Shown piece by piece: positions 48,107 through 59,468 of a stretch of DNA of 64,000 bases (within the stretch, counting starts at the first letter, position 1; each line of letters starts with the position of its first letter). The notes beneath the pieces are model-generated. The model was not told where the DNA came from, searched no databases, and worked only from the letters and a program-made list of their open reading frames with translations. Made by a program: the position numbers and the translations under genes. The stretch comes from Cryptomeria japonica (lineage: Eukaryota > Streptophyta > Pinopsida > Cupressales > Cupressaceae). The DNA lies in assembly GCF_030272615.1 (NCBI RefSeq), contig NC_081410.1, positions 502,596,442-502,660,441 on the forward strand, in the 5' to 3' direction.

Positions 48107-49387
48107 TCAGTTTATCAGTTCAGAGACTTCCACACTAGGTGCAGAAACCGGTTCATCTTGTGACACTTCTTCAGGTTTCTTTTTCCATGTTTTATTCATT
48201 CCTTCTTGAATGGTTTCAACATCAATATTCCCTTCTGGAGTGACCAGTATATCATCTGATAGGTTCTTTCTCATTCTGTAGGTTCTGGCAGGGTGTCCCA
48301 GTTTGTTGCAATGATAGCATACCATTCCAGGTGTTCTCCATGGTCCATTGTTCATTCTACCATTCTTCCTCCTGCATGTTGCAATAGTGTGACCGCTACC
48401 ATGGTAGATCAAATAGGTTGCTCTCCAACCGGTTGCCACTTGATAGCCACCACCACCTGACTGATGGTCATAGGCATTATACTGGTTTGGACTCCGGTTC
48501 ACAGATGATTCAGGAAGAACTCCTTGAATCCTTTGAGGATATCTCCCAGTGTTGTGCATAACAGACCTGTATTCAAATGCTCTATGCCCAAACTTGTTGC
48601 ATGCATAATAGTTTCCATTGAATCTATTGGATCTAGGCTTATTGTTTAGAAAATAAGGAAAATTATTGTAGGCCTTATTTCTACACACATTAGTAGTATG
48701 TCCTTCCTTGAGACAATTAAAGCAAATAGGTTTAAACTTTTTCTTACCTTTATCCTTTGATGTCGGTTGCTTCTTTGATGCTCCATCCTTTGTTCCAAAG
48801 GTCTCACCTTCCTCATAACTAGAAAAACCAAGTCTAGTGGTATTCTTTACTAGTTTTGCTGATTCAAGCTTTTGTTCTAGCTTAACAGTACTCTTATTGA
48901 ATTTGGCAAGTATTTCCTTTGACTCAATGAGTTCCTTGGAAATAGCAGCATTGGATTCCTTCAAGGTTGCATTCTTAGAAATAGCCATGTTTAATTCACC
49001 TTGCATTTCTTCTTTTCCCACTTTACTCTCTTGGAGATGAGTAGTAAGGGTACTAATTTCTTGCTTCAACTTGGAGATCTCATGATCTTTATCTTTTACC
49101 AGATCTTCATCTTTCCTCCGGTTCTCAAGCTCTTGACACATTCTAATAGTCAGTCCTTCAAGTTCCTTTCTTAGGTTGGCATTAGATTCATTCATTTTTT
49201 CAACTTCTTCAACTAGGGCTTCCATGTCTGCTTCATCAGAAGAATTATTTTCAATAAGCTCCATCAGTTTCTCAGCATGCTCTTTTCTTTTTGCCAGAGA
49301 GGCCTTATATTTGACTTTGAGTTCATCAAAGGCTTTCTCAGTCTGAGTGAGACGATGAGTAAGTTCCCTCACAGTGTATTCCCCCAT
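48107..49387 (-). CDS. Gag-like ORF with coiled coil and zinc knuckles
   Basis: An uninterrupted minus-strand ORF from ATG 49387, about 35 bases from the primer site. Residues 10-190 are a long Glu/Lys/Leu coiled coil (VEKMNESNANLRKELEGL, ISKLKQEISTLTTHL). A basic stretch precedes four knuckle-like units. The first is complete (CFNCLKEGHTTNVC). The second, third and fourth have Cys replaced by Tyr or another residue (for example CYHCNKLGHPARTY). The usual copia capsid (UBN2) domain before the coiled coil is missing. It may still bind RNA and form oligomers. No stop or frameshift over 426 codons, unlike its neighbour ORF. Confidence 0.8.
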   Translation of the reverse strand: MGEYTVRELTHRLTQTEKAFDELKVKYKASLAKRKEHAEKLMELIENNSSDEADMEALVEEVEKMNESNANLRKELEGLTIRMCQELENRRKDEDLVKDKDHEISKLKQEISTLTTHLQESKVGKEEMQGELNMAISKNATLKESNAAISKELIESKEILAKFNKSTVKLEQKLESAKLVKNTTRLGFSSYEEGETFGTKDGASKKQPTSKDKGKKKFKPICFNCLKEGHTTNVCRNKAYNNFPYFLNNKPRSNRFNGNYYACNKFGHRAFEYRSVMHNTGRYPQRIQGVLPESSVNRSPNQYNAYDHQSGGGGYQVATGWRATYLIYHGSGHTIATCRRKNGRMNNGPWRTPGMVCYHCNKLGHPARTYRMRKNLSDDILVTPEGNIDVETIQEGMNKTWKKKPEEVSQDEPVSAPSVEVSELIN

Positions 49388-49420
49388 ATCTCTGTCCAAG
49401 TGGTTAAACTTATAGAAAGG

Positions 49421-49436
49421 TTGGCTCTGATACCAA
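49421..49436 (-). other. Primer-binding site, initiator Met tRNA
   Basis: TTGGTATCAGAGCCAA on the minus strand, one base inside the LTR end at 49438. This sets the element's orientation. Confidence 0.9.
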
Positions 49437-49437
49437 T

Positions 49438-50546
49438 TGATGAATACTAAGAGGGGGGGTGAATTATTATACCAAAAAATACTGAACTTAAACTCTTAAA
49501 CAGTTTAGCAGTTAACTGGTATAACAGATTTACTAACAAAATGGTTAAGACAAATGCAAACCAAACAGGAAATAAAGCATTCACCCACAAGAGCACAATC
49601 ATCATAACACAAGAGGTTTTGATGTGGAAACCCAAACCAGAAAAACCACGACGAGCAGAAACTCACAAATAACTATCTACAGAATAGAAACCAGACCAGT
49701 TAAGGTCATACAATGTTCTTCCCCAGAACATATCCTGTTAGGAATCTAGATCTTTGTTAGGAGATAAGTCCTATTAAAGACTACCTTTGAGAGGATTTAC
49801 AAAGGCTTTGTTGGGCCTACCCAGTTAAGGGTTTCAGACTTGTCGAAGATATGAGTAATCAACAAGTAGATGATCTAGATACTAGCACAGTATCCTTGGT
49901 TAGATCCTTGATAGCTCATTGTTAATGCACATTTAGCATTACTTCAGTCTTCAATATCTCCACACTCTGTTTCTTCACACAGACCTAATATTCTCTTCTA
50001 TGATTGCACATACAAAACCCTCATCAATTACTAAAACCCTATCAACTTCTAAAACTGTAGACATGATGTCCTTATAAAGGAATCTGATTTCATGTTGGTC
50101 CAATAGGATTACATTGCAAGTTCCTAGGTTCAGTGCATCTAGACACATTTGGTAACATGACACAAAATCACCGCCAAAGTGTTGGTGGATGATAACTCAT
50201 CACTAAAATACCAGTTGGTAACTCATCACAGAGTAATATCGGTTCATACATTTTACCAATTACCGGTTATCAAAATGAAGTCTAGGAAAAGAAATGTTAA
50301 CTACCGCTTTGTTCTTTCATTTCGCTTGAGATCCTTGAACCACTTGAGGTCTTCATATCGCTTTGGGTCTTCAGTCAGTTAGTGACTGGTTAACACCTTT
50401 TGCAAAACACTAATAGTCTAAGGACTATAATACATAATACCGGTTGGAACAAATACCGGTTGAGCATAACTCACACATAAAGAAAGTGATCTCAAAAAAA
50501 GTGTGTGTCCTTCAATGACAATCACATCATCATCAAAATGCCAACA
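49438..50546 (-). repeat. 5' LTR of the nested element
   Basis: 1,109 bp, with the same ends as 42944-44091. It differs mainly by a deletion of about 38 bp near 49787 and scattered substitutions, many of them transitions. Confidence 0.95.
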
Positions 50547-51260
50547 AAAAAAGGGATCACTTTTTGATCAGGTTGGAGAAGGCAATCTCAGAACTGGTCA
50601 CTAATACTACTTCTCAGGTGAACTTAGCAAAGTCTCCTTTCACTCAGTTTGATGCTGGAGTTTTGGTGAATTGGCCTTTGATTAAATTTAGGCCTGCTAA
50701 TGGGCTTGTGAGGGTTAATCCTCAGAGGATGGGTGAAGAAAGATAGGAGTGGGACTCGCTAGATAAGGGTTGGACTAAGGTAAATTTTGATGGTGCTTCG
50801 AGGGGAAATCCAGGGGTCTCTGGAGCTAGGGTAATAGCTCAGGATGATTGTGGCAACATTCTACCCATATGAGATAAAAGATTGGTGGATCGATCGAACA
50901 ATGATGCTGAGTGCCAGGTGGCTTTAGAGGCCATTCTAATGGCCAAGAAAATGGGAGTGAAGAAACTCCATCTAGAGGGAGACTCTCAAATTGTGGTGAA
51001 CAGGATAGCTAGAGGCCGAATGGAGGCATGACATTTAGACAAACACGTTCGAAGAATGAAAATTCTTCTGTGTGGGTTTGAAGACTATAAGGTGACTCAC
51101 ATTCTCAGAGAAGCAAATGTGGAGGCTGACAAGCTTTCAAATGTGGAGCGAGTGGTTCATTGGAAAACAATTTTAGATTATTCGAGCACTTTTGATATGT
51201 TAGTGCTCATGATCTTGGTTGATTTGCTTAAAATTAGGGAAGTGAACCTGAGTTGTTTTT
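50547..51260 (+). pseudogene. LINE ORF2, part 2: RNase H
   Basis: This resumes ORF2 directly after the nested element, with the connector helix (LEKAISELVTNTTSQVN). RNase H follows at about 50760-51200: VNFDGASRGNPGVSG, HLEGDSQIVVN and HILREANVEADKLSN. The catalytic acids are visible, but two in-frame stops (about 50870 and 51030) break the domain. RNase H removes the RNA strand after copying. Confidence 0.88.
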
Positions 51261-51496
51261 GATGTGGTTGATGTTGACACTGGCCTTGTGGGAAGTAATG
51301 GCCCTCGTGGATTGTGATCTATGAGTATGGTGCAAGTGGCCTTAGCAGCGATGGAGTGATGATGGTGGCAATCGGTGAGTTGGCCTGGTGATTATGCATG
51401 GTTTGATGCGATTCGTGTGGAGAAATCATATCATGTGATGTTGGTGGCTTTTAAGGCCTTGGATTTTGGTTCCTTGGCAGTTTGTTGTTTTTGGTT

Positions 51497-52255
51497 ATGG
51501 TGAAGAGGCGAGATAGAATGGAGGCAAATTTTTCATTGACAACTGACGGTCAAATGCCAACATTTCGTGGCTTGATTTCGAGCAATAGGCTAATGAATGT
51601 CTTCAGGGTGGATGGGGAGGAATTTTGGAGGGTACTGTCATTGATTTTTGGGGAGGAATTTCTGGTATTTGACTATCAGCCTCGAACTAACCTCAACATC
51701 TTGTTGTTGTTCATGGCTCTAGCCTTGTCAGTGGGAACATCGACGGAGGAGGTGCACCGGGTTGCATCTTTAGTGTTCCGACCCAAATGGGCGGGAGGTT
51801 TGAATGAAGTGGTGGCTCAAGCTATTGTTGGCAAAGGGCTGAAGATGGTGGGCGAGCCGTGGTGGAGGATTGGCATTGAATTGGGGGAGTTGCATCCTTT
51901 TGTAATTTGGTTGGCATCTTGTACTATTGAAACTCAGCTGGAGAACGCAAGGAATGGATGGAGGGAGGTTGTGGAGTTTGTGCGTGGGCTAGGTCCGACT
52001 GAGCGAGTGAAGATTCATGGGAAGATGACCCCAATTTGGTCTGAAGCTCCTCTGGACAAGGATGGGAGGCCTATGATCTGCCATCAGATCCCACAGAAGC
52101 ACGTGAAGGTGGTGAAGCATGGCTCGTTGTGTGGTGGTAGGCCGAGAACATTGCCAGGTGGAGGGAGAGAGATGCATGATGCAGGCCCAGCTGGGGTATT
52201 CCAAACTTCTCAAGGGAAGAGGGCTTGGATTGGTTTCGGTAGGCAGGTCCTTTAG
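51497..52255 (+). CDS. Intact extra ORF in the 3' region of a decayed LINE (252 codons)
   Basis: An ATG at 51497 (another at 51518) opens 252 codons without a stop, although the neighbouring ORF1 and ORF2 have many. The amino half looks folded, with hydrophobic segments (NILLLFMALALSVGTS) and a VFRPKWAGGLNEVVAQAIVG block. The carboxyl third is basic, Gly/Arg-rich and probably disordered. No known domain is recognised. It lies where the LINE at 9-14 kb has its extra ORF, but I see no convincing residue match between the two. It could be a LINE ORF3, a captured host exon, or an ORF open by chance. Confidence 0.4.
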   Translation: MVKRRDRMEANFSLTTDGQMPTFRGLISSNRLMNVFRVDGEEFWRVLSLIFGEEFLVFDYQPRTNLNILLLFMALALSVGTSTEEVHRVASLVFRPKWAGGLNEVVAQAIVGKGLKMVGEPWWRIGIELGELHPFVIWLASCTIETQLENARNGWREVVEFVRGLGPTERVKIHGKMTPIWSEAPLDKDGRPMICHQIPQKHVKVVKHGSLCGGRPRTLPGGGREMHDAGPAGVFQTSQGKRAWIGFGRQVL

Positions 52256-52439
52256 GACTGTCAAGTTTGTTTGGGCTTGTGTATGTAGGATTGGAATTTT
52301 GTTGTAATGAATGGTCCTATAGGTCTGGTGTCTTATTCGGGTTTTAGACCCCATTTTGTGTAGACTATTTATTAGCATTTTGGATGTAAATATTTCCTAT
52401 TTTAAGCAATATATTATCCTGGTTATTGATAATAAAAAA
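52256..52439 (+). other. LINE 3' untranslated end with A-rich tail
   Basis: Short non-coding end that finishes GGTTATTGATAATAAAAAAA and abuts the right target duplication at 52440-52456. Confidence 0.8.
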
Positions 52440-52790
52440 ATATTTACTTTAGAATTTATTTAAATTTTTATTAATTTTCTTTTATCTAAGATTTTATTTA
52501 AATTAAATCATGTAGCATCACCAATCTTGAATGAATCAAAATTAAATTTTATTTGTAATTCTAATGAGCTTAATTTGTATTTGCTCATTTTTTAAGACTT
52601 CTTTAAAGTGGGAATTTAGAAAGAAAAAAAACTTTCAAAACTATTTTTTTACTCTATTAGAATCTTTCAAAATTGTCAAAATCAATAAATAAAATGATAG
52701 ATGAGGGAAAAAATAAATCAATATGATTTGATACATGGAAAATATATTAATTGTTTAGGAGTAATATGATATTTTCTTCAAATCTGCAGT
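52440..52790. repeat. AT-rich tandem unit, copy 3 (partial)
   Basis: Shares TGTAGCATCACCAATCT (52511; copy 2 at 26411) and TTTAAAGTGGGAATTTAGA with the other copies. Subtracting the two LINE insertions gives a spacing of about 1,688 bp to copy 2. It is cut by a LINE fragment at 52791, and its continuation is not found after that fragment. Confidence 0.8.
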
Positions 52791-55138
52791 GATCATCAAT
52801 GGGGCCCCTTCAAATTTCTTTGAAATCTCTAGACGCCTTCATCAAGGAGATCTTTTATCTCCTATCCTGTTCACTCTAGTGGCGGAGACTTTTGGAAGAT
52901 ATATGCTCAAAATGATTAGAAATGGAGGTTTAAAAGGGCTTAAACCTTTGTTTGATGTGCTTATGTGCTCACACCAGCAATTCATGGATGACACCATTGT
53001 TAGGAGGGGAAGAAGCACACTCCCTAGAAAGAAAATCTTGATGAAATATGTTAATGCATTAGGACAATGCATAAATTACTCTAAAATCTCTCTGTACTTC
53101 ATTAATACTCCTGGTACTAGATAGAGGAAGATCTCTAAAATTTTAGGGTGTTCAATTGGAAAGTTACCTGCTATGTATTTAGGACTTCCTCTCTTCTCTA
53201 AAGTGCCTGATTCTTTCTGAATTTATTTGATTGATAAATTTCATAAAAAAATGGCAGGATGGAAGGGGGCTCTGTTGAGTCAGGATGGAAAAGTTCAACT
53301 TTTAAATACGATCCTCCAAAATCTTCCAATTTATGCTTTCATCTTGTTTAAAATTCTTACCAAATATGCTGAAGAAATTGAAAGAATTCAAAAGAAGTTC
53401 CTCTTGTCTGGAGTTGAAGAAAAAAAGAGAATGCCCCTTATGGCATGGGACTCTATTTACAAACCCAAAAAATGGGGTGGTCTGGGTCTAATAAGTATTT
53501 TGGATTTCAATAATGCCTTCCTTGCTAAGAAAATATGGAGAATATTTAATTCCAAAGGGGAATGGAATGTTATTCGAAGAAGGAAATATCTTCAAAATAA
53601 TGATTCAATTCAAAAATTTCTCACTATCAATGATATTCCTTCCAGTTCAACTCTTTGGAATTTCATGGTGCGTGCGAGGTCTATTGTGAAGACTAGAGTT
53701 GGATGGAAATTGGGATCTATTAGGGGAGTTATGTTTTGGAAAGATAGTTGGATTGGCCATGGACCTCTCTGTAACCATACAACTTTTAGTAAGTATATGG
53801 AATGATGTAAAGTCAAGTTTGGAATCTGGGTGGCTGACTACTTCAATGATAACAAGTGGATTAATCTAGGTGAAATTAATGTTGAATTGCAACCCCTTAA
53901 AATGGAACTAAACTCTTATATGCTTAATGGGTATGTGGAGGATCAAATGGTTTGGAAGTGCTTCCCCTTGGGAGATTTTTCAGTTGCTTCGGCCCTGGCC
54001 TTTCAATTTGAGAATCATCATCTCACCCCCTATGGGCTGATGTTTGGCATAAAGCTCTTATTCCAAAGATCAATATATGTTTTTAGATCCTGATGCAGAA
54101 CAAAATTGTGACTATTGATAATCTATGTAAAAGAGGTTTCTATCTCACTAATAGATGCTTCCTTTGTATGAAGGAGGTTGAAACTATCCATCACCTGTTC
54201 TTGCATTGTGATTTTGCTTCTAAAGTTTGGGGGTCTCATTTGCAGTTATGGAATGTGGATTGGGTTATCCCTTCCTCTCTTGTGGAGCTCCTTGCCCAAT
54301 GGAGAGTTTTGACTGCCAATCATTCCTTGAAGTTGCTTTGGTCCTTATCTTTGCCTCATCTAACCGGGGGTCTTTGGAAAGAACGTAACAATAGAATCTT
54401 CAAGGAATGTTGCCTCTCTCTCCCTATAGTTGTCTTCAATAAAATTCGAAGAGCTATCATTGAGAACTTTCTCTCTACTAGGGTTAATCAAAATCTCAAG
54501 GTGAATTTTGTCTCATCTTTTGATGTTGATATTGCCTCCAGATGGAACATAAGGTTGGATTATCCTATTGATCCCAAATTGGTTAATTCCCCAAGGGATT
54601 ATTCTCATTAGACACTTCCTTCTGCTGGATGGGTCAAAGTTAACTTTTATGGGGTGGCCAAGGGAAACCCAAGGCCGACTAGGTGTGTGAGAGTGATTAG
54701 GGATGAAAATGGTAGGATTTTATCAGCAGTGGCACTCCCCTTGGGATGTCAAACAAACCACCTTATTGAAGTTGTGGTTGCCTACCATGGGTTATTGTTG
54801 GCTAAACAATCAATGCTAATTATGTCTGGATTGAGGGGGACTCTAACAACATTAAATCCAATGCCTATTGGGAAAACAAAAACCTTCTTGGAACATTAAA
54901 AGTTGGATTGAGCAATCTAGGGATATATTAAAATCATTTTAAAACTTTAATATTTCCCATGCTTATCGCGAAGCTAATGGGCTAGCTGACCACTTTTCTA
55001 ATTTAGGAGTTAGGAGAAATGATGTAAAAGTGTGCAGGCTTGGTGATAGTCTATCGGTCGATATTAAGGCCTTGATGTTATATGATTCAGCTCAGGCGAG
55101 ACAAGATATAACATTAAATGATCATGTCATGCCTTAAT
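52791..55138 (+). pseudogene. 5'-truncated LINE ORF2 remnant: RT, zf-RVT, RNase H
   Basis: The reading starts inside RT just before motif B (VIINGAPSNFF, RLHQGDLLSPIL). Motif C reads FMDDTIVRRG, with both Asp kept. The thumb part is long and open (53227-53805). A frameshift near 54085 precedes the zf-RVT finger (CFLCMKEVETIHHLFLHC). RNase H begins VNFYGVAKGNPRP, where the first catalytic Asp is Tyr, and is shifted again near 54830 before HAYREANGLADHFSN. No A-rich tail or target duplication is visible, so the 3' end is probably lost. Stops near 53122, 53218 and 54610. Confidence 0.88.
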
Positions 55139-55270
55139 ATGATGGCTAAAATTTTAATAATTAAGCATATAATTCTTGTGTTATTTATGGCCGTGTCACA
55201 TTATTTTTGTGTATTTTGTGACCTTCTCTGGAATTTCGCTACCATGCGCACCAGTGCCATTGTTAACACC
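55139..55270 (+). other. Possible 3' internal remnant of an LTR element
   Basis: Short non-coding stretch between the LINE fragment and an LTR. It ends in a purine tract, as the inner 3' end of a gypsy element would. No coding remnant is seen. Confidence 0.4.
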
Positions 55271-55280
55271 ATGGGGGGAG
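55271..55280 (+). other. Polypurine tract before the LTR
   Basis: ATGGGGGGAG immediately precedes the TGTAGTGTCA start of the LTR. This is unexpected in front of an LTR that is followed by a primer site. Confidence 0.55.
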
Positions 55281-57937
55281 TGTAGTGTCATAAATTGTAC
55301 ACCCTTGCTAGGGTGGTACAATTTTACACTTGGTTAGCACTCGCCTTAGTGTGTTTTCATTCTTGCATTGTAATTTCCCTTTAAGCATTTAATTAATTAA
55401 TTTAATTAAATATAAAGTCATATTTCATCACTTCATACATCATAAAATTGGGCCCTTTACCCTAAGTGTGCCCTTTTTATTTTATTCCTTCTATAAATCA
55501 TTTAATCAGAAACCCTAATTGTGTCCTATTTTCACATTTGAGGCCAAATTTCATATATCAAAACACCTTGAAATCAGTTGTAACTTTGGGATATTCTCTA
55601 ATATCATTATATTTAATGACCCCAAAAATTTGGTTAAAAGTTGGTCGGACCATGTTGAAAGTGCACATGGTCCTAGACTTTTTTCTCAAAATTTAGGGAG
55701 CATAATCCTATGATATAATAATGCTTAACCCAAAAATATTGGCAAGAAATTCAAATCCTAGGTCATCCTAAACATGGAATTAAGATCTAGGGTTTCATAC
55801 TTAAGAGCTCTCTTTCTTCATTTCAAGGGGTCTGCTTCTAAGAATCTAAGAGCAAGTTTTTGGAGAATAAAGAACCTTCTTTGTAGCAAAAGAGTAGATC
55901 TTTGAATTCTTCAACAACATTCAACATTCATCCATCAAACATTCATCAAGGATCATTTCATCAATTGGGGGCTTTTTGAAGATGTAGGAGAATAATAGGA
56001 GATCACATACTGAAGATTGGCTTGTACCTCTCCCTTGGAGTTGGGTATGGTTTCATGTTGTTTCCATGTCTTTGTATGAGCTTCATTTTGATTCATATTC
56101 ATGTTGTAGATCACTTTGCATCATGGATTTAGAGCATTTACTCTATCAATTATAAGCAATTAGGGTTTACCCTTTAGGGTTTCTCTAGATTGTTTGCTTT
56201 CATTTTAGGATCTTGCACACACACAAGGTTCTAACACCCACATTTTTAGTACATTATGGACTATTTGTTGAGGTGTAAATCATGAAAACAGGGGTTTGAA
56301 TAAGGCAAGTCTACTTATTAATAAATCTAATGATTTATTTAATAAGTTTATTTCAATAGTTCCCTTTGATTAATTAATCTAAATTAATTAAACCCCCCAT
56401 TTAATTCATTCTTCTAATCCCCTAATTAATTAAAACAAATTAATTTATGAGTTGTTTAAAGTTAATTATCCTTTTCCTATTATTTGAATTTTTAAATTCA
56501 AATTCCCCACATGCCTCCTACCTTCTAACCACCTAACCTAACCACCCCCTAACCTAACCCATTCCACCTAATCCTAGGTTTACCTAACCCTATCCTCTTG
56601 CACATCCTAACCTCCATATCCTAACCTCCTACGGGTTGTATATTCTCCCCTTGAGACACATGGCACGTATGCCACATATCTCCTCCCTTGGACACTTGCC
56701 CTCTTGTGAGCAAGATTCCGTGACACTTGTCACCATAGAGATGACAAATGTCCCTCCCTCCAACCTCCTCCAATTTGACCCTTGATATCTTCAGATTCAA
56801 TCTTGACCATTGATTCTTGCCACCTCCCCCCTGACCTTGGAAATCCTATAAATATCTTTCATGTTGGAGCACAATGGATCCCATATTAAGCATTGTCATT
56901 ATAGGCATATAATTTCTAGCATTCTAGTTTAGCATTCTTATCTTTTATTGCATCTTAGATCTAGCCTAATTTGATCATATTCTAGCATAATTGTTTAATC
57001 ATATAACATAATCAATCTATCATTTAGCTTTATTGTATCATCATTTAGAATAATCATGCATATTACTAGCCTAATTAGCTTCTTGGATCAATCTAGCTTA
57101 ATCATGCATTCATCTAGCTTGCACATCATATCATTTTATATCCTTCATCTTGGTGTAGTCAAGTCACTGGGATTGCTCATCTATATCTGAGAGAAAATCC
57201 ACACTCGCATCTCTTAGGAGGTGATAGGTCTCTTTGCCATGGTTTATATTTCATTTGATTTCAATTTTCTAACCATGCTTGTAATTATCTATTGGGTGTT
57301 TTTGTTGTAGTTTCAGATACCCAACTTCAAACTCACGATAGGTACAGGTTCAAATCCGAGCATCGCTAGAAGTTTCAGGATCAAAAAAGCACACAAAGGT
57401 TGTCCTAGGGCTCAAATCTTAGCAAAAGCCCCTAGGACAAGAGCTTGGTGCCCTAGTCCTACCTAGGATAGGGGTGTGGCACCCCGATCCTACCTGTTTT
57501 CAACAGGATTTGACAGTACAACAGTTTGCAGTTCATAGATCCCACCCTATTAGTTGCAGCTTCAGAATTGCAAAATATGGATAGTGGCATGGCACCCTAG
57601 TCCCAAACATTTTGGCTCAGATTTTAGACACAAGTATACCTTTGATTTTTCTTCCTAATCTGTACTTTTTAGCAGTATATCAGTTGTTTTTTGTTCAGCA
57701 TCTCCAAATTAGGGTTTGCTTGCTTACTTGCAATTTTAGGTTAAATTGAATTTTGAATCATTCCTCTCTCTCATTTTCAGCAAGGGAATAGAAACCCTAA
57801 GAGGTAATCCTTGGCTCTCTCTTCCTCACAAGAAGTAGCTGAAGTGCATTACCTCCCTAGGCTCTTTTGTATTATGTGAGTGTGTATGAGAGTGGGATTA
57901 GGGTTACCATACTTAGTCTTACTTTTTCCCCTACACA
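55281..57937 (+). repeat. Long gypsy LTR
   Basis: About 2.66 kb, starting TGTAGTGTCA and ending CTACACA just before the primer site. A CTATAAATAT box lies at 56846-56855. It contains a block (55560-55700) similar to the leader of the 16.7-24.5 kb element, a run of CCTAACC-type words at 56520-56640, and GTGCCCTAGTCCT-like repeats at 57443-57505 recalling the GC-rich repeat of the other element. The second LTR is not in the window, so the length is provisional. Confidence 0.65.
56846..56855 (+). promoter_or_regulatory. LTR TATA box
   Basis: CTATAAATAT about 1.1 kb before the LTR end, in the orientation of the downstream ORFs. Plausible core promoter. Confidence 0.45.
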
Positions 57938-57941
57938 TGTT

Positions 57942-57960
57942 TGGTGAGCCCGACATGAAT
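57942..57960 (+). other. Primer-binding site, tRNA-Trp type
   Basis: TGGTGAGCCCGACATGAAT, nearly the same as the site at 17902. It fits the tRNA-Trp 3' end with about two mismatches. Confidence 0.65.
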
Positions 57961-58104
57961 CCATTTCCAATTTCATTTCATTTCATTGTTAGATATAGAT
58001 ATAGTATATTTCATTTGCTCTCAAAGCATAAAAAAAAAATTCCTTTCACTTTTGCTGCACTGTGTGTTCAAATTTCATTCAATTTCATTTCAAAATATTA
58101 GTTT

Positions 58105-59468
58105 TTTATTTAAAAGATGTTCATGCTTTTGATGATATATGAAATTATGTTGATTATGAGTTTATTAAGGATGAATTAGATGAATCTCTAGATGAGTTTT
58201 TGAACCCTAAGCCTTCTAAACCCTCATTTTGCCAAAAACTAATCAACCTTGTTATTATGCCATTTTGTGTTGATGAGAAAGATAAGTTGAATGACTCCTC
58301 CACTAAATATAATAGCATGGTTGACCATGACAATTCCCTTTATGAGATTATGTCTCCTGTTGAGTCTAAAGATAAACCTCTCAATCACTATGATTGTGCT
58401 TTATTAGAAGATGCCCTTGATGACTTTATGTCTTTGCCTAAACCTTCAAATAAAAATAATACATCTAAAAGGTTAATCAACATGATTAATGTGAATGAGC
58501 ATAGTAAACCTCTTTTTGTAGTCCAAGGTGCTTATCCATCTCCAACCTCACCTCTTTCTAATCAACCCCTTTTCACAGTTCAAGGTGGATATAGTCATGA
58601 TTCCTTTAGCACTCCAAAAAAACCCATCATTACGATGTAAGGAACAAATCCCACTAAGAGTCCTTATAGCTATGCTAAACAATTAATTAAATAGAGTTAT
58701 AATGCAGTTGTCCATACCTATAACACAAGAAACAATAGGAAACCTAATCCTCTCTCGGTTATCCCAACTTCTCTTCCTGATCCTCAACCTATTCTTCCTC
58801 AAGCACCTCTCATTTCACAAACTCTTGGTAAGGAGTATGATCTCGTTGAACAACTTAAAGCTACTCCTGCCAAGATATCCCTTTGGGATTTAATTCAAAC
58901 TTCCTCAACTCATCATGGATTGCTACAAGATTCCTTGAAAACATTGAATGTCCCACCTGCAATGACATCCAATTATATGGCCTCCTTGATTAATTCTATC
59001 ATAGTTCCTAAGGCTCAAATTGTGTTTACACAAGATGAGCTACCCTCTAGTGAAATTCAACATCAATATGATACCTTAATGATTGTGGTTATTATAAATG
59101 ATAGTGCAATCAGATGAACACTAGTGGACAATGGTTTTGGCCTTAATGTTTGTAGCATTAACTTGTTGCATAAGATCAATGTCAATACATCTCTTATTAA
59201 GCCTGATTCTCTCACTATCTGAGGATTTGATAATTTTTCTAAAGCTTTGCTAGGTATCATCACGTTGCCTATTAAGGCAGGTCATGTTACTTTACCCACA
59301 CCTATTCATGTCATGTCTGGAGAATTCACATACAACTTGTTACTAGGAAGACCTTATATTCATAGCATGCAAGATGTCCCCTCTACATTACATAGGCAAG
59401 TTAAGTTCATTTACAACAATAAGACATATACCTTGCTAGGTGACACAAATCTCCAGGCTTGTCTGTAG
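58105..59468 (+). pseudogene. Gypsy N-terminal region and protease
   Basis: One frame with stops at about 58638, 58692, 59115, 59220 and 59466. No standard gag capsid domain is visible before the protease. Instead there is an acidic part and a repeat of PLFVVQG/PLFTVQG (58500-58590). A segment ISLWDLIQTSSTHHGLL near 58885 is typical of the stretch before plant gypsy proteases. The protease-like fold has LVDNGFGLNVCSINLL near 59125-59170, and its end LLGRPYIHSM near 59345. Asp is present, but Asn replaces Ser/Thr of the triad. Inactive copy. Confidence 0.75.

Larger units (their letters stand above)
42944..50546 (-). mobile_element. Non-autonomous copia-like LTR element, minus strand
   Basis: A complete 7.6 kb element nested in the second LINE. 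It has two LTRs, an initiator-Met primer site at 49421-49436, a purine tract near 44106-44094 and a probable AAAAA target duplication. It encodes a gag-like ORF lacking a visible capsid domain and a very long second ORF. Protease, integrase, RT and RNase H are absent. LTR borders TGTTGGCA...CA and the coiled-coil plus knuckle gag resemble Sirevirus-type copia elements. The second ORF occupies the place of an envelope-like ORF, so loss of pol by deletion is a plausible origin. Confidence 0.9.
37622..52439 (+). mobile_element. Full-length LINE interrupted by a nested LTR element
   Basis: Without the nested element at 42944-50546 the LINE is about 7.2 kb. Parts in order are ORF1 (37892-39405), ORF2 (39402-51260, split), an extra ORF (51497-52255) and an A-rich tail (52433-52440). 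A 17-bp target duplication flanks it. A G-run of about 18 lies at 40357-40374. The host site is the junction of AT-rich copies 2 and 3. Confidence 0.92.

Noticed and set aside
56520-56640. Telomere-like CCTAACC repeats
   Set aside because: Plant telomere repeats are CCCTAAA; these are irregular words inside an LTR and do not form a regular array.
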